Part shown: one piece after another, positions 9,418 to 16,723 of the stretch
Position numbering within the stretch: the stretch's first letter is position 1
Layout of the letters: each line of letters starts with the position of its first letter
NCBI GenBank assembly: GCA_028290405.1
Contig: JAQGJX010000012.1
Coordinates: 1-40,420 of the forward strand
Source of the DNA: Hyphomicrobiales bacterium
GTDB taxonomy: Bacteria; Pseudomonadota; Alphaproteobacteria; Rhizobiales; Beijerinckiaceae
Reading direction: 5' to 3'
DNA length: 40,420 nucleotides
The notes under the pieces: generated by a model
Databases searched by the model: none
Seen by the model: only the letters and a program-made list of their open reading frames with translations
Told to the model about the DNA's origin: nothing
Position numbers and translations under genes: made by a program

Positions 9418-9782
9418 CAATCCCACTCCAGGGCGCCCTTTTTCCATTCGTAGACGAAGCCGATCGTCAGCACGCCGAGGAAGATCATCATGGACCAGAA
9501 GCCGAACAGGCCGATCTCCTTGAACGCCACCGCCCAGGGAAACAGGAACGCCACTTCAAGGTCGAAGATGATGAAGAGCAGCGAAACCAGATAGAAGCGC
9601 ACGTCGAACTTCATGCGCGCATCGTCGAACGCGTTGAATCCGCACTCGTAGGCGCTGAGCTTCTCGGGGTCCGGCCGCTTGTAGGCGAGCAGGAAGGGAG
9701 CGACCAGCAAGGCGCCGGCAAGGAAGGCCGACACGCCGATGAAGACGACCAGCGGCAGATATTCGTTCAACAGACCCGACAT
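9417..9782 (-). CDS. nuoA: NADH-quinone oxidoreductase subunit A
   Basis: NuoA is a small three-helix membrane subunit at the quinone cavity. It has 121 residues with helices at about 8-32, 65-86 and 91-111. Conserved loop motifs are KLSAYECGF (with the Cys of the loop), [26 protein letters not shown] and the C-terminal [11 protein letters not shown]. It is the first gene of the operon; the 223 bases upstream separate it from the convergently oriented end of the chromate transporter pair. Confidence 0.97.
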   Translation of the reverse strand: MSGLLNEYLPLVVFIGVSAFLAGALLVAPFLLAYKRPDPEKLSAYECGFNAFDDARMKFDVRFYLVSLLFIIFDLEVAFLFPWAVAFKEIGLFGFWSMMIFLGVLTIGFVYEWKKGALEWD

Positions 9783-10005
9783 AGGCGTTCCCGGGCTCGT
9801 TTCAAAGGGGCGGAAAGGCAGGCGAAGACACGCGCAGGGCCTTTCGGCCCCGGCCCGCGCTCCTCCGTATAACTAGGGGGGAGTGCTATCGCACCGCACA
9901 CGCCGGCGCAAGACGAAAGGGGCGGCAGCATGGCGAAGCTGGGGGGAAACCAGCGTCTTTTCCGACTCTAAGCGCGCCTGCGCCTTAAGGCGTAAGCCGC
10001 GCGGC
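9783..10005. other. Intergenic region upstream of nuoA, with palindromes
   Basis: This stretch should hold the nuo promoter but I see no clear match to the alphaproteobacterial consensus; the best minus-strand candidate is CTTGCG near 9913 followed 17 bases later by ATAGCA, which is weak. It contains a GGGCC-TTTC-GGCCC hairpin near 9838-9851 and, next to the chromate transporter stop, two perfect palindromes, CGCCTTAAGGCG (9981-9992) and GCCGCGCGGC (9996-10005), which may end the upstream transcript. Confidence 0.4.
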
Positions 10006-10539
10006 TCAGATCAGCCCCGCGCGGCTGGCGGCGACGCCCACCAGCGCCCCGCCGCCGATGACCCATAATGGGTTTCGCTTCACGGCGTACATGAAAATGG
10101 CGGACGCGCCCGTGAGCCCCCACGCGACGGCGGAATGGTTGGCCGCCTGCGCGGTGATGAGGCCCGAAGCCAGCATGAGGCCGACCACCACGGGCGCCAG
10201 GCCCGTCTTCACCGCAGCCAGCCAGCGCGCCTCCTGCAGGCGGCCCAGCACGCGGCCGACGCTGAACGCGATGACGCTCGGCGGCCCCACGATGGCCAGC
10301 GTCGACGCCAGGAGGCCCGGCACGCCCGCGACCCTGTAGCCGATGAGGCTGACGATGAGCATGTTGGGGCCCGGCGCAACCTGCGCCAGCGCCACCATGT
10401 GGGCGAAATCGGAATCGCTCAGCCAGCCGTGCACGCCGACGATCTGCCGGTGGAATTCTGGAATCAGCGCGCTGGCGCCGCCGATGGAGAAGAACGCCAC
10501 GCCCAGGAAGCTGAGCGCCAGTTGGAGGACGAGGTTCAT
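10006..10539 (-). CDS. Chromate transporter, C-terminal-half (single-domain) subunit
   Basis: This is one CHR domain of 177 residues, half the size of fused ChrA. The domain signature FFSIGGASALIPEFHRQIV and the downstream LAQVAPGPNMLIVSLIGY are clear, followed by four or five hydrophobic segments. The ATG at 10539 overlaps the stop of the partner gene (ATGA). Paired single-domain CHR proteins work together as an inner-membrane anion transporter that expels chromate or moves related oxyanions; many such pairs are untested for chromate. It is the second gene of a two-gene operon. Confidence 0.9.
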   Translation of the reverse strand: MNLVLQLALSFLGVAFFSIGGASALIPEFHRQIVGVHGWLSDSDFAHMVALAQVAPGPNMLIVSLIGYRVAGVPGLLASTLAIVGPPSVIAFSVGRVLGRLQEARWLAAVKTGLAPVVVGLMLASGLITAQAANHSAVAWGLTGASAIFMYAVKRNPLWVIGGGALVGVAASRAGLI

Positions 10540-11135
10540 GGCGCCCGCGCTCCCTTGCGCAGGGAAATAAGCGAGACCGCCACCGAGAGCGGCACGATAA
10601 CCAGCACCACGGCCGCCAGCGGCGCGCGCAGCACGCCGACGGCGAGGAACGTCGCGGCGCCGAACACCAGGGTGGCCACCCCTTTCTTGAGGCCGCCGAC
10701 GAGTTTCGCGGACGTGCCCACGATGAGGCCGGCGGCGGCCGCCGCCGCCCCGGCGATCGCCCCCTGCACGTCCGGCAGGTAGGAGAACGTCTCGTAGGTG
10801 TAGACCAGCGCCAGCAGGATCAGCAGCGGCGCAAGCAGCAGCGCGCACAATCCCGTGACTGAACCGAGCGGCCCCTGGTAGCGGTCGCCCAGCATGACCG
10901 TGGCATTGAGGAAGTTGCCGCCCGGTAGGATCGAGCAGACGCCGAACAGTTCGACGAACTCGCGCTGGTCCAGCCAGCGGTTGCGCTCGACGATCACGTA
11001 ATGGGCGCTCGCCGCGATGCCCCCGAAGCCCATGAGGCCGATGAGCAGGAAGGCGACGAAGATTTCCCCCAGGCCCACAGCCGCCGGGGCGCTACGGTCC
11101 GGGGCGGGCGGGTCCGGGTTCGTGGGGTTCTGCAA
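10536..11135 (-). CDS. Chromate transporter, N-terminal-half (single-domain) subunit
   Basis: This is the partner CHR domain, with up to 199 residues. It has the motif FLLIGLMGFGGIAASAHY and the conserved ELFGVCSILPGGNFLNATVM, plus about five hydrophobic helices. The frame begins with a TTG at 11135 after no strong ribosome site; a GTG at about 11078 (VGLGEIFVAF) is an equally good start and would remove a Pro-rich lead. It overlaps the second subunit by 4 bases. The function is inferred from the family as oxyanion efflux across the inner membrane. Confidence 0.85.
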   Translation of the reverse strand: MQNPTNPDPPAPDRSAPAAVGLGEIFVAFLLIGLMGFGGIAASAHYVIVERNRWLDQREFVELFGVCSILPGGNFLNATVMLGDRYQGPLGSVTGLCALLLAPLLILLALVYTYETFSYLPDVQGAIAGAAAAAAGLIVGTSAKLVGGLKKGVATLVFGAATFLAVGVLRAPLAAVVLVIVPLSVAVSLISLRKGARAP

Positions 11136-11362
11136 GGCGGAATTCCGGGGTGCGGGGCGAAATGCGGCGCAGGGGTCGGGTTTTGTCCTTTAGGACGCGC
11201 CGGGGCAAGTCCCGCGCTGGGGCCCTGCCCCACTTTCCATCTCCCGCGCCGCTTCCGCAGGCAAATTTCTGCATTCTTTATCGGGGCGGACGCGGCGGCG
11301 TGGGCAGGAACTGCATCGAATCGGGGGCGTTCCTTCTGCGGGGCCGGCAAGGGAGAACAGCC

Positions 11363-11557
11363 ATGACGCAGAACCAGCGTGGCTCGGACAAAACCGGCGC
11401 GCACCGCCAAAGCGAAGGCCAGAAGCCCATGGGCGAGAAGGGCCGCGAGCAGTCCCAGGGCGGTCCCGGCCAGTCCGGCCAGTCGGATTCGAAGAAATCG
11501 AGCGAACAGTCCCGTCATCAGGACCAGTCGGGACAGCGCTCGCGGGAACAGAAGTGA
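11363..11557 (+). CDS. Small hydrophilin-like protein, no hydrophobic residues
   Basis: This 64-residue protein starts at ATG 11363 with AGGGAG about 8 bases upstream. Its sequence is almost entirely Gln, Gly, Ser, Lys, Arg, Glu, Asp and His. It contains no Val, Ile, Leu, Phe, Tyr, Trp or Cys, so it cannot form a normal folded core. This is the composition of hydrophilins and small stress-induced disordered proteins. It lies 23 bases before a YciE/YciF-type gene and is probably co-transcribed with it, which fits a desiccation, osmotic or stationary-phase role. That role is inference from composition and neighbour; I know of no exact family. Confidence 0.7.
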   Translation: MTQNQRGSDKTGAHRQSEGQKPMGEKGREQSQGGPGQSGQSDSKKSSEQSRHQDQSGQRSREQK

Positions 11558-11580
11558 CGCAACCAACCGGAGCCTGAACG

Positions 11581-12084
11581 ATGGGATTTTTTTCCAAGGA
11601 CATCAAGACGCTTGACGACCTCTTCGTGCATACGCTTCGCGACATCTACTACGCCGAGAAGCAGATCCTGAAAAACCTGCCCACCATGGTCTCTCAGGCC
11701 ACGGATCAGCAGCTGAAGCAGGGCCTGGAGGCGCACCATCGCGAGACCGAAACGCACATCACGCGTCTGGAGCAGGTGTTCAAGATGCACGGGGTCGCGG
11801 CGAAGGCCGTCGATTGCCCGGCGATCGACGGCATCCTGAAGGAAGCCAGCGACCTCACGGGCGAAGTGGCTGACAAGCAGGTGCTGGACGCGGGCATCAT
11901 CGCCGCGGCTCAGGCGGTCGAGCACTACGAGATCACCCGCTACGGCTCGCTCGTGGCGTGGGCGAAAATGCTTGGCCGGGCGGATTGCGCGCAGGTTCTG
12001 CAGCAGACGCTCGACGAAGAGAAAGCGACCGACCGCAAGCTCACGACGCTCGCTGAAATGGGCGTCAACCGCAAGGCGGCCTGA
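11581..12084 (+). CDS. YciE/YciF ferritin-like family protein (DUF892)
   Basis: The protein has 167 residues, the usual length. The family start FFSKDIKTLDDLFVHTLRDIYYAEKQI is present, with metal-ligand-type Glu/His residues in YYAEKQI, EAHHRETETH and AVEHYEITRYGSL. The four-helix ferritin-like fold is known from E. coli YciE/YciF structures. Members are induced by general stress; a clear biochemical role is not established. It is preceded by the hydrophilin-like gene and followed by a hairpin facing the convergent LuxR-type gene. Confidence 0.92.
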   Translation: MGFFSKDIKTLDDLFVHTLRDIYYAEKQILKNLPTMVSQATDQQLKQGLEAHHRETETHITRLEQVFKMHGVAAKAVDCPAIDGILKEASDLTGEVADKQVLDAGIIAAAQAVEHYEITRYGSLVAWAKMLGRADCAQVLQQTLDEEKATDRKLTTLAEMGVNRKAA

Positions 12085-12108
12085 CGCAGGATTGCGGCAA
12101 CGGACTGG

Positions 12109-12134
12109 ACGGCCCTCGCCATCGCGGGGGCCGT
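12109..12134. terminator. Hairpin between converging genes
   Basis: ACGGCCCTCGC and GCGGGGGCCGT form a GC-rich stem with a CATC loop, between the YciF-type gene (+) and the LuxR-type gene (-). There is no long T run on either strand, so termination strength is uncertain. Confidence 0.5.
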
Positions 12135-12149
12135 TCGCGTTTCGGCCCG

Positions 12150-12827
12150 TTACTGGCTTGGGACGACGGTGCGCAGGATGCCGAGCTGGGTAGCGCGCAC
12201 CACGGCCTGCACGGTGTTGCCGGCGGTGAGCTTGATGCGCGCGCGGGCGAGATGGAACTGCACCGTCTGCTGGCCGATGCCCAGCTCCTCGGCGATCTGC
12301 TTGGCCTTCAGGCCGGCGGCCGCCAGGCTGAGGCACTCGATCTCCCGCGGCGCCAGGCGCACCGCGTTGCGATCCGTGCTCCACCGCTCGACGCGCTCCT
12401 GCACGGCGGTCGCGAGCAGCAGCAGGCGCCCGAGCCAGCCGTTCCGGTCGGCGTGCCATGTGTCGGGATGGATGCGCAATTGCGCCGTGGAGGCGCCGAA
12501 GCTGCGGCGCGGCCCGAGAACCGGGACGGCGACGACGAAGCCCCCCTCGGCGGCGCCCGGCCATGAAAGCGGCGCAAGCGTCGCCCAGAAATCACCGTCC
12601 GTCGCCAGCGCGACAGCAAGATTCGCCGAGGCTTCCGGCGAGTTCAGCGTCCAGTCGGGCGAGCGCAGCATGGGCGAATGACGCCACCACTGGAACGCCA
12701 ATCCCCCGACGGTCTCGCCGGAGGTGACGATCCGCAACGCGTTCTCCACGTCCTTGAGGTTCAAAGCGGCAAGAACGTCCTTGATGGCGAGGTCCAGTTC
12801 GCTGAAGGGATGGGAAGGCGCGCTCAT
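12150..12827 (-). CDS. LuxR-type transcription regulator
   Basis: The protein has 225 residues. The C-terminal LuxR helix-turn-helix runs from about 157 to 218: LAPREIECLSLAAAGLKAKQ, followed by IAEELGIGQQTVQFHLARAR. The N-terminal 150 residues have the length of an autoinducer-binding domain but I do not see a full set of its conserved Trp/Tyr/Asp residues, so the ligand is unknown. No LuxI-type synthase is in the window, so it would be a solo regulator. It is followed by a long gene-poor stretch on its upstream side and has no operon partner. Confidence 0.85.
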   Translation of the reverse strand: MSAPSHPFSELDLAIKDVLAALNLKDVENALRIVTSGETVGGLAFQWWRHSPMLRSPDWTLNSPEASANLAVALATDGDFWATLAPLSWPGAAEGGFVVAVPVLGPRRSFGASTAQLRIHPDTWHADRNGWLGRLLLLATAVQERVERWSTDRNAVRLAPREIECLSLAAAGLKAKQIAEELGIGQQTVQFHLARARIKLTAGNTVQAVVRATQLGILRTVVPSQ

Positions 12828-13493
12828 GGACGATGCGCTCCCGCTTTCAGGCGGAAGACTCTACCGGCCGCCTCGGCGGAGCGCTTCGGGCCTGTCTGGG
12901 GTACGTCGCGCCCTGGCGAGTATGAATACATTTCTGACTTCGTCTCCGCGAACGTCAATCGTGAAAGCCAAGCTCTACTGTACCCTTCGGGATTGGGGAC
13001 AATGTAATTTCTATGCAACGTAAGGTACGGTATCGACCATGGGGACCGATATCACGCACATATTTTCTACTAGTATTTTCATCAGGAAATGTTTCGTAAA
13101 TTCCCGGTCCGGAACGTGTCGGTACAACATCCGCTTGCCGCTGGAAAGAATGGATAATTTGGCAGCGTGACCGGAACGGGCCGCAAAGCAGTCCTAGTCT
13201 CCCCGCCACAAGAGCCCAGTAACCGAGCCAACAGCCGGCAACCGAGAGCTTGGCGATACTGTGGACGCGACGCCCGGCGGCAGTCGGTTACGCGGCGCGA
13301 CGGGCGCGTGGGGCGCATCTATAGCTGCACGGCATCGCCAGACTTCGCTGCATGAGCTCAGCTATAGACTTAAACTTTAGTAGATCGACGGGGCGCGCGG
13401 CGGTTACGAACGACACGGCCGCGACACGTCGCTGGACGACATCATCCCGCAGGCTTCGATGAGGCCTGGTATCGATTTCAAATGTGGTGAGAA
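12828..13493. other. Gene-poor stretch between the LuxR-type gene and tRNA-Asp
   Basis: These 666 bases hold no ORF with a credible start, ribosome site or recognisable product. The section around 12940-13160 is visibly richer in A and T than the flanking genes. An inverted repeat with perfect 10-base arms (TCTATAGCTG at 13318-13327 and CAGCTATAGA at 13359-13368) lies downstream of the tRNA. The region could hold the regulator's promoter, an unannotated small RNA or decayed foreign DNA; none is demonstrated. Confidence 0.5.
13318..13368. repeat. Inverted repeat with perfect 10-base arms near tRNA-Asp
   Basis: The arms TCTATAGCTG and CAGCTATAGA are separated by 31 bases, and a TGAGCTCA palindrome lies at the inner edge of the right arm. 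It is about 125 bases beyond the 3' end of tRNA-Asp. It might be a regulator site or the remnant of an element end. Confidence 0.5.
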
Positions 13494-13570
<77 letters not shown>

Positions 13571-13613
13571 GTATCGGCGGTGGCGCGTGAGCGCGTCCGA
13601 CCCGGTGATGGCG

Positions 13614-13642
13614 GGGATAAGGGAGGCGCCCGTGCGTGTCAA
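13614..13642 (-). promoter_or_regulatory. Promoter of tRNA-Asp
   Basis: On the minus strand TTGACA (13637-13642) is followed after exactly 17 bases by TATCCC (13614-13619), about 44 bases before the mature tRNA 5' end. The perfect -35 box and optimal spacing fit a strong housekeeping promoter. Confidence 0.7.
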
Positions 13643-13703
13643 GAACGAACCGGCGAATCCGTCGTCATGTCGGCGTTTTTGATGTGCGCATCAGGCGGCT
13701 CGA

Positions 13704-14369
13704 TCAGAACTTCTCGACGCCCAGCCGCCAGCGGCGCATTTCCTGCGGCGAGACGATGTGCACCTGGTCCGAGCCCACGCGCTCGGCCGTGTAGACCAGT
13801 TCGCGGCTCACCCCCATGGTTCCTGCATAATCGCCCAGCCGGTCCACGAGATCGGGCGTGGCGTAGACGCGCGAGAGATTCTCGCTTCCCTCGTTTCCGC
13901 CGAAGCGCTCGTACATGAACATGCGGTGGATGCCCACGAGGCTGCCGGGGGGCACCACACGCTTCTTCGCGCCGATCAGCGCATAGACGCAGGCCGAGAA
14001 GCATTGCGCCGCCGAGAAGCGGCCCTGCCCCACGCGGGCCACCACGACCGCCGCCCCGGCGCGTCGGAACATGCGGCCGAGCGTCATCGACGCGACGACG
14101 CGACCGCCCGGCGAATTGAGGAAGACCACGCCGCGCGCCTTGGGATTCAGCCTTTGCTGCCGCACGAAGGCGGCGAAATCCTCCGGGGTCGATTCGCCGA
14201 TCTCGCCGTCGGCGACGATGACCTGCACGCATTTTGCGCCGCAATTGCCCCCCTGCCCCACGTCCGCGAGCCGGAACGTCATGGGTGCCGCGAACGCTCC
14301 GCCGGCGCCCAGCGCGAGGGCGGCGGCGGCCGTCGCGACCTGCGACATTCTGCGTGCCGACGTGAGCAT
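13704..14369 (-). CDS. Secreted ClpP/crotonase-fold protein (COG3904 type)
   Basis: The protein has 221 residues with a signal peptide over about residues 1-28 (Arg-rich start, Ala/Leu core, AFA-A cleavage). The fold is indicated by VVFLNSPGGRVVASM (SPGG at 86-89, the oxyanion loop of ClpP-like proteins) and QCFSACVYAL with a candidate nucleophile Ser125 between Cys123 and Cys127, then VGIHRM (His148). This matches the predicted periplasmic proteins of COG3904 found widely in Hyphomicrobiales. Peptidase activity is plausible but unproven. It is transcribed divergently from nadC and towards tRNA-Asp. Confidence 0.8.
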   Translation of the reverse strand: MLTSARRMSQVATAAAALALGAGGAFAAPMTFRLADVGQGGNCGAKCVQVIVADGEIGESTPEDFAAFVRQQRLNPKARGVVFLNSPGGRVVASMTLGRMFRRAGAAVVVARVGQGRFSAAQCFSACVYALIGAKKRVVPPGSLVGIHRMFMYERFGGNEGSENLSRVYATPDLVDRLGDYAGTMGVSRELVYTAERVGSDQVHIVSPQEMRRWRLGVEKF

Positions 14370-14527
14370 CTGGCGCCTCGTCCACGTTGCCGCGCCGCGA
14401 GGGCGCTCCGGGCCTGAGATTACACTGGCGCGAGCGCGCCGTGAACCGCCCTCGACAGAGCCGCGGGGGCGGCCCTATACCAGCAGGACGCAACGCCCTT
14501 CAGCAACGCCCTTCACCTGGACCGGCC

Positions 14528-15385
14528 ATGACCCAACACACCCTGAACCCGCTCCTCTTCGATCAGGCCGTGCGCAGCGCGATCGAGGAAGACATCGGCC
14601 GCGCTGGCGACATCACCTCGCAGGCCTGCATTCCAGCGGGCGCGAAGGCCGTCGCGGTGCTCGCCCCGCGCAAGCCGGGCGTCATCTGCGGCCTCGCGGT
14701 GGCGGAGGCGGCGTTCCGCATCGTGGACCCCTCCATCACGTTCGAATACCTCGCGCAGGACGGCGACGAGATCACCGTGCCGCGCACCGCCGTGGCGCGC
14801 ATTTCGGGCGATGCGCGCGCGATCCTCACGGCGGAGCGCACCGCGCTGAATTTCGTCTGCCACCTGTCGGGCATCGCGTCGATGACGGCGAAGCTCGTGG
14901 CGCTCACGAAGCACACGAAGGCGAAGGTGATCTGCACCCGCAAGACCACGCCGAACCTGCGCGCGCTGGAGAAGTACGCCATCCGCTGCGGCGGCGGCAT
15001 GAACCACCGCTTCGGCCTGGACGACGCCTTCCTCATCAAGGACAACCACATCGCGGTCTGCGGCGGAATCAAGCCGGCCCTGCGCGCCGCGAAGGCGCAG
15101 GCCGGTCACCTCGTGAAGATCGAGATCGAAGTGGACGGGCTCGATCAGCTTCGGGAAGTGATCGAGGAAGGCGCCGACGTGGTGCTGTTCGACAACATGA
15201 GCCCCGAGGAGATGCGCAAGGGCGTCGAGATGATCGCCGGCCGCATGAAGACGGAAGCCTCGGGGGGCATTTCGGCCGAGACCGCCAAGGCTGTGGCGGA
15301 AAGCGGCGTGGACATGCTGTCCTCGGGCGCGCTCACGCACTCCGCGCCGATCCTCGACGTGGGACTGGACATCGAGATCGGTTAA
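14528..15385 (+). CDS. nadC: Quinolinate phosphoribosyltransferase (decarboxylating)
   Basis: NadC converts quinolinate and PRPP to nicotinate mononucleotide in NAD synthesis. The protein has 285 residues, the normal length. Recognisable are EEDIGRAGDITS at the N-terminus, ERTALNFVCHLSGIAS, the substrate-binding CTRKTTPNLRALEKYA, CGGGMNHRFGLDDAFLIKDN, KIEIEVDGLDQ, VLFDNM and the phosphate loop EASGGIS. The ATG at 14528 fits the family N-terminus; an open frame further upstream is not conserved. nadA and nadB are not in the window. It is followed by a cluster of hairpins. Confidence 0.96.
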   Translation: MTQHTLNPLLFDQAVRSAIEEDIGRAGDITSQACIPAGAKAVAVLAPRKPGVICGLAVAEAAFRIVDPSITFEYLAQDGDEITVPRTAVARISGDARAILTAERTALNFVCHLSGIASMTAKLVALTKHTKAKVICTRKTTPNLRALEKYAIRCGGGMNHRFGLDDAFLIKDNHIAVCGGIKPALRAAKAQAGHLVKIEIEVDGLDQLREVIEEGADVVLFDNMSPEEMRKGVEMIAGRMKTEASGGISAETAKAVAESGVDMLSSGALTHSAPILDVGLDIEIG

Positions 15386-15393
15386 GGCTTGCA

Positions 15394-15424
15394 CGGCGCT
15401 TGTGTCCCACAGGACAAAGCGCCG
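15394..15424. terminator. Strong hairpin after nadC
   Basis: CGGCGCTT-G-TGTCC pairs with GGACA-AAGCGCCG around a short CACA-containing loop, with one bulged G. This 13-pair stem lies 8 bases after the nadC stop. It has no T run but could stop transcripts converging from both sides. Confidence 0.6.
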
Positions 15425-15482
15425 TCATGGTCACGACGGCGACCATCCACGGCAGGCCTCACGCTCAATGGCCCGCCGTGGG

Positions 15483-15548
15483 TCCTCGCCTTCGCGAGGA
15501 GGACGCTCGGAGACAGCGGCGCTTCACCCTGCGCAGAGCAGAGCGCCG
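15483..15548. terminator. Two further hairpins before the bicupin stop
   Basis: TCCTCGC-CTTC-GCGAGGA (15483-15500) is followed by CGGCGCT ... AGCGCCG (15517-15523 with 15542-15548). The outer arms of the latter repeat those of the hairpin at 15394-15424, and both are followed by TCATGG, so the two look like copies. Confidence 0.5.
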
Positions 15549-15573
15549 TCATGGCGGTCCCGTGGGCGCGGGC

Positions 15574-16689
15574 TTACTTCGGGTCCGGGACCCACTGGGA
15601 CATTTTCGGCTCGACGCCGTTCTTCTTCATCTCCTCCAGCCAAATGGCGTGGATGCGCGGATCCTGGTCCTCGTACTCGTACTGGTCGCCGCCCTGCTTG
15701 ATGGAGGTCGAGACGGCGCCCTTTTCGCCGGGCTTGAGGCCCAGCAGCGAGCGGCGGTTCGCGGTCGTCAACGGGTAGCGCAGGCCGCCGGTGCCGGTGG
15801 CGAGGTAGCGGGCCGGGTTCTGGCTGGTGTTGAAGTGCTGGTGGAACTGCTTGTCGGCGGGCGGGAACACGACGCCGTGCTTCCAGTCGATGCGCATGAA
15901 ATCCTGGTCCTTGTCGAACCAGAGCAGCGAGTAGCCATGGCCGGTCACGCACATGACGTGGAAGCCAGCGCCGTGGCGGTGGCCCTTCTTGTAGGTGCCG
16001 ACCGGCATTTCGGAGATGTGCGCATGCATGGTGCCGTCGGCCAGCACGAACATGATGTTGGTGCCGCCCGCGCCGCGGTCGCCCCACGCTTTCAACTCGA
16101 TGGCCGCAAGATCGGGGACGAAATTCGTCTCCCACATGTGGTTGCCGGGACGCACCGTGATGAGGTCGCCCTCGCCCGAGTACCACGACTGCTTGCCGGC
16201 GCGCTCATTGAAGTCGAAGGCGTTCTCGAAGACGAACTGTTCGTTGTGGAACGTGTTCAGCACCAGCGGCAGGTCCGTGGTGGTGACCAGCAGCGCGCGC
16301 TCACGGCCCGAGCCGTTGAAATGGCGGTGCTTGGCGTTCAGCGGAATGGCGAACAGGCTCTTGGGGCCCCATTCGAAGCTGCGCTTGGTGCCGTCCTCGA
16401 ACTCGACCTGCGTGGAGCCGGAGCCTTCGAGCACGTAGTAGACGTCCTCGTACAGATGGCGCTGCTGGGTGGTGGAGCCGCCCGGCGGAATGTCGAGCAC
16501 GAACATGTTGGTGAATTCGCCGCGCCCGATAAGGTGCACCGCGGCGCCCTTGACGCCGTAGCGCGGCCACATGGCGGTTTCGACCTTGAACAGGTCGATG
16601 CCGTAATCCTCGGTGACCTTGAGGCCTTCCTTGGCGACCCAGTCGAGATAGGGATCGAGACCGTAACGGCGATCGAGTTGTTCGGACAT
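15574..16689 (-). CDS. Bicupin protein, possible ring-cleavage or other oxygenase
   Basis: The protein has 371 residues with two cupin domains. The first (about 55-135) has the PPGGSTTQQRHLYEDVYYVL motif with a partial metal set: a His and a Glu are present, but the first His of the HxH pair is Gln. The second (about 225-300) has GTYKKGHRHGAGFHVMCVTG with HxH and a further His, so it is the likelier metal site. Bicupins include gentisate and related dioxygenases, but the similarity here is only at fold level. It is last in the reductase-dehydrogenase-MarR-EutA operon, 34 bases after the EutA-like gene, with GAGGAGG before the ATG. Ring cleavage is inference from context. Confidence 0.7.
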   Translation of the reverse strand: MSEQLDRRYGLDPYLDWVAKEGLKVTEDYGIDLFKVETAMWPRYGVKGAAVHLIGRGEFTNMFVLDIPPGGSTTQQRHLYEDVYYVLEGSGSTQVEFEDGTKRSFEWGPKSLFAIPLNAKHRHFNGSGRERALLVTTTDLPLVLNTFHNEQFVFENAFDFNERAGKQSWYSGEGDLITVRPGNHMWETNFVPDLAAIELKAWGDRGAGGTNIMFVLADGTMHAHISEMPVGTYKKGHRHGAGFHVMCVTGHGYSLLWFDKDQDFMRIDWKHGVVFPPADKQFHQHFNTSQNPARYLATGTGGLRYPLTTANRRSLLGLKPGEKGAVSTSIKQGGDQYEYEDQDPRIHAIWLEEMKKNGVEPKMSQWVPDPK

Positions 16690-16723
16690 TGGCGTTCCTC
16701 CTCGTTTTGTTGTCAGGCGCGTC

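Noticed and set aside
12955-13355. Short frames in the gene-poor stretch
   Set aside because: No ribosome sites, no recognisable composition or motif, and frames overlap on both strands.
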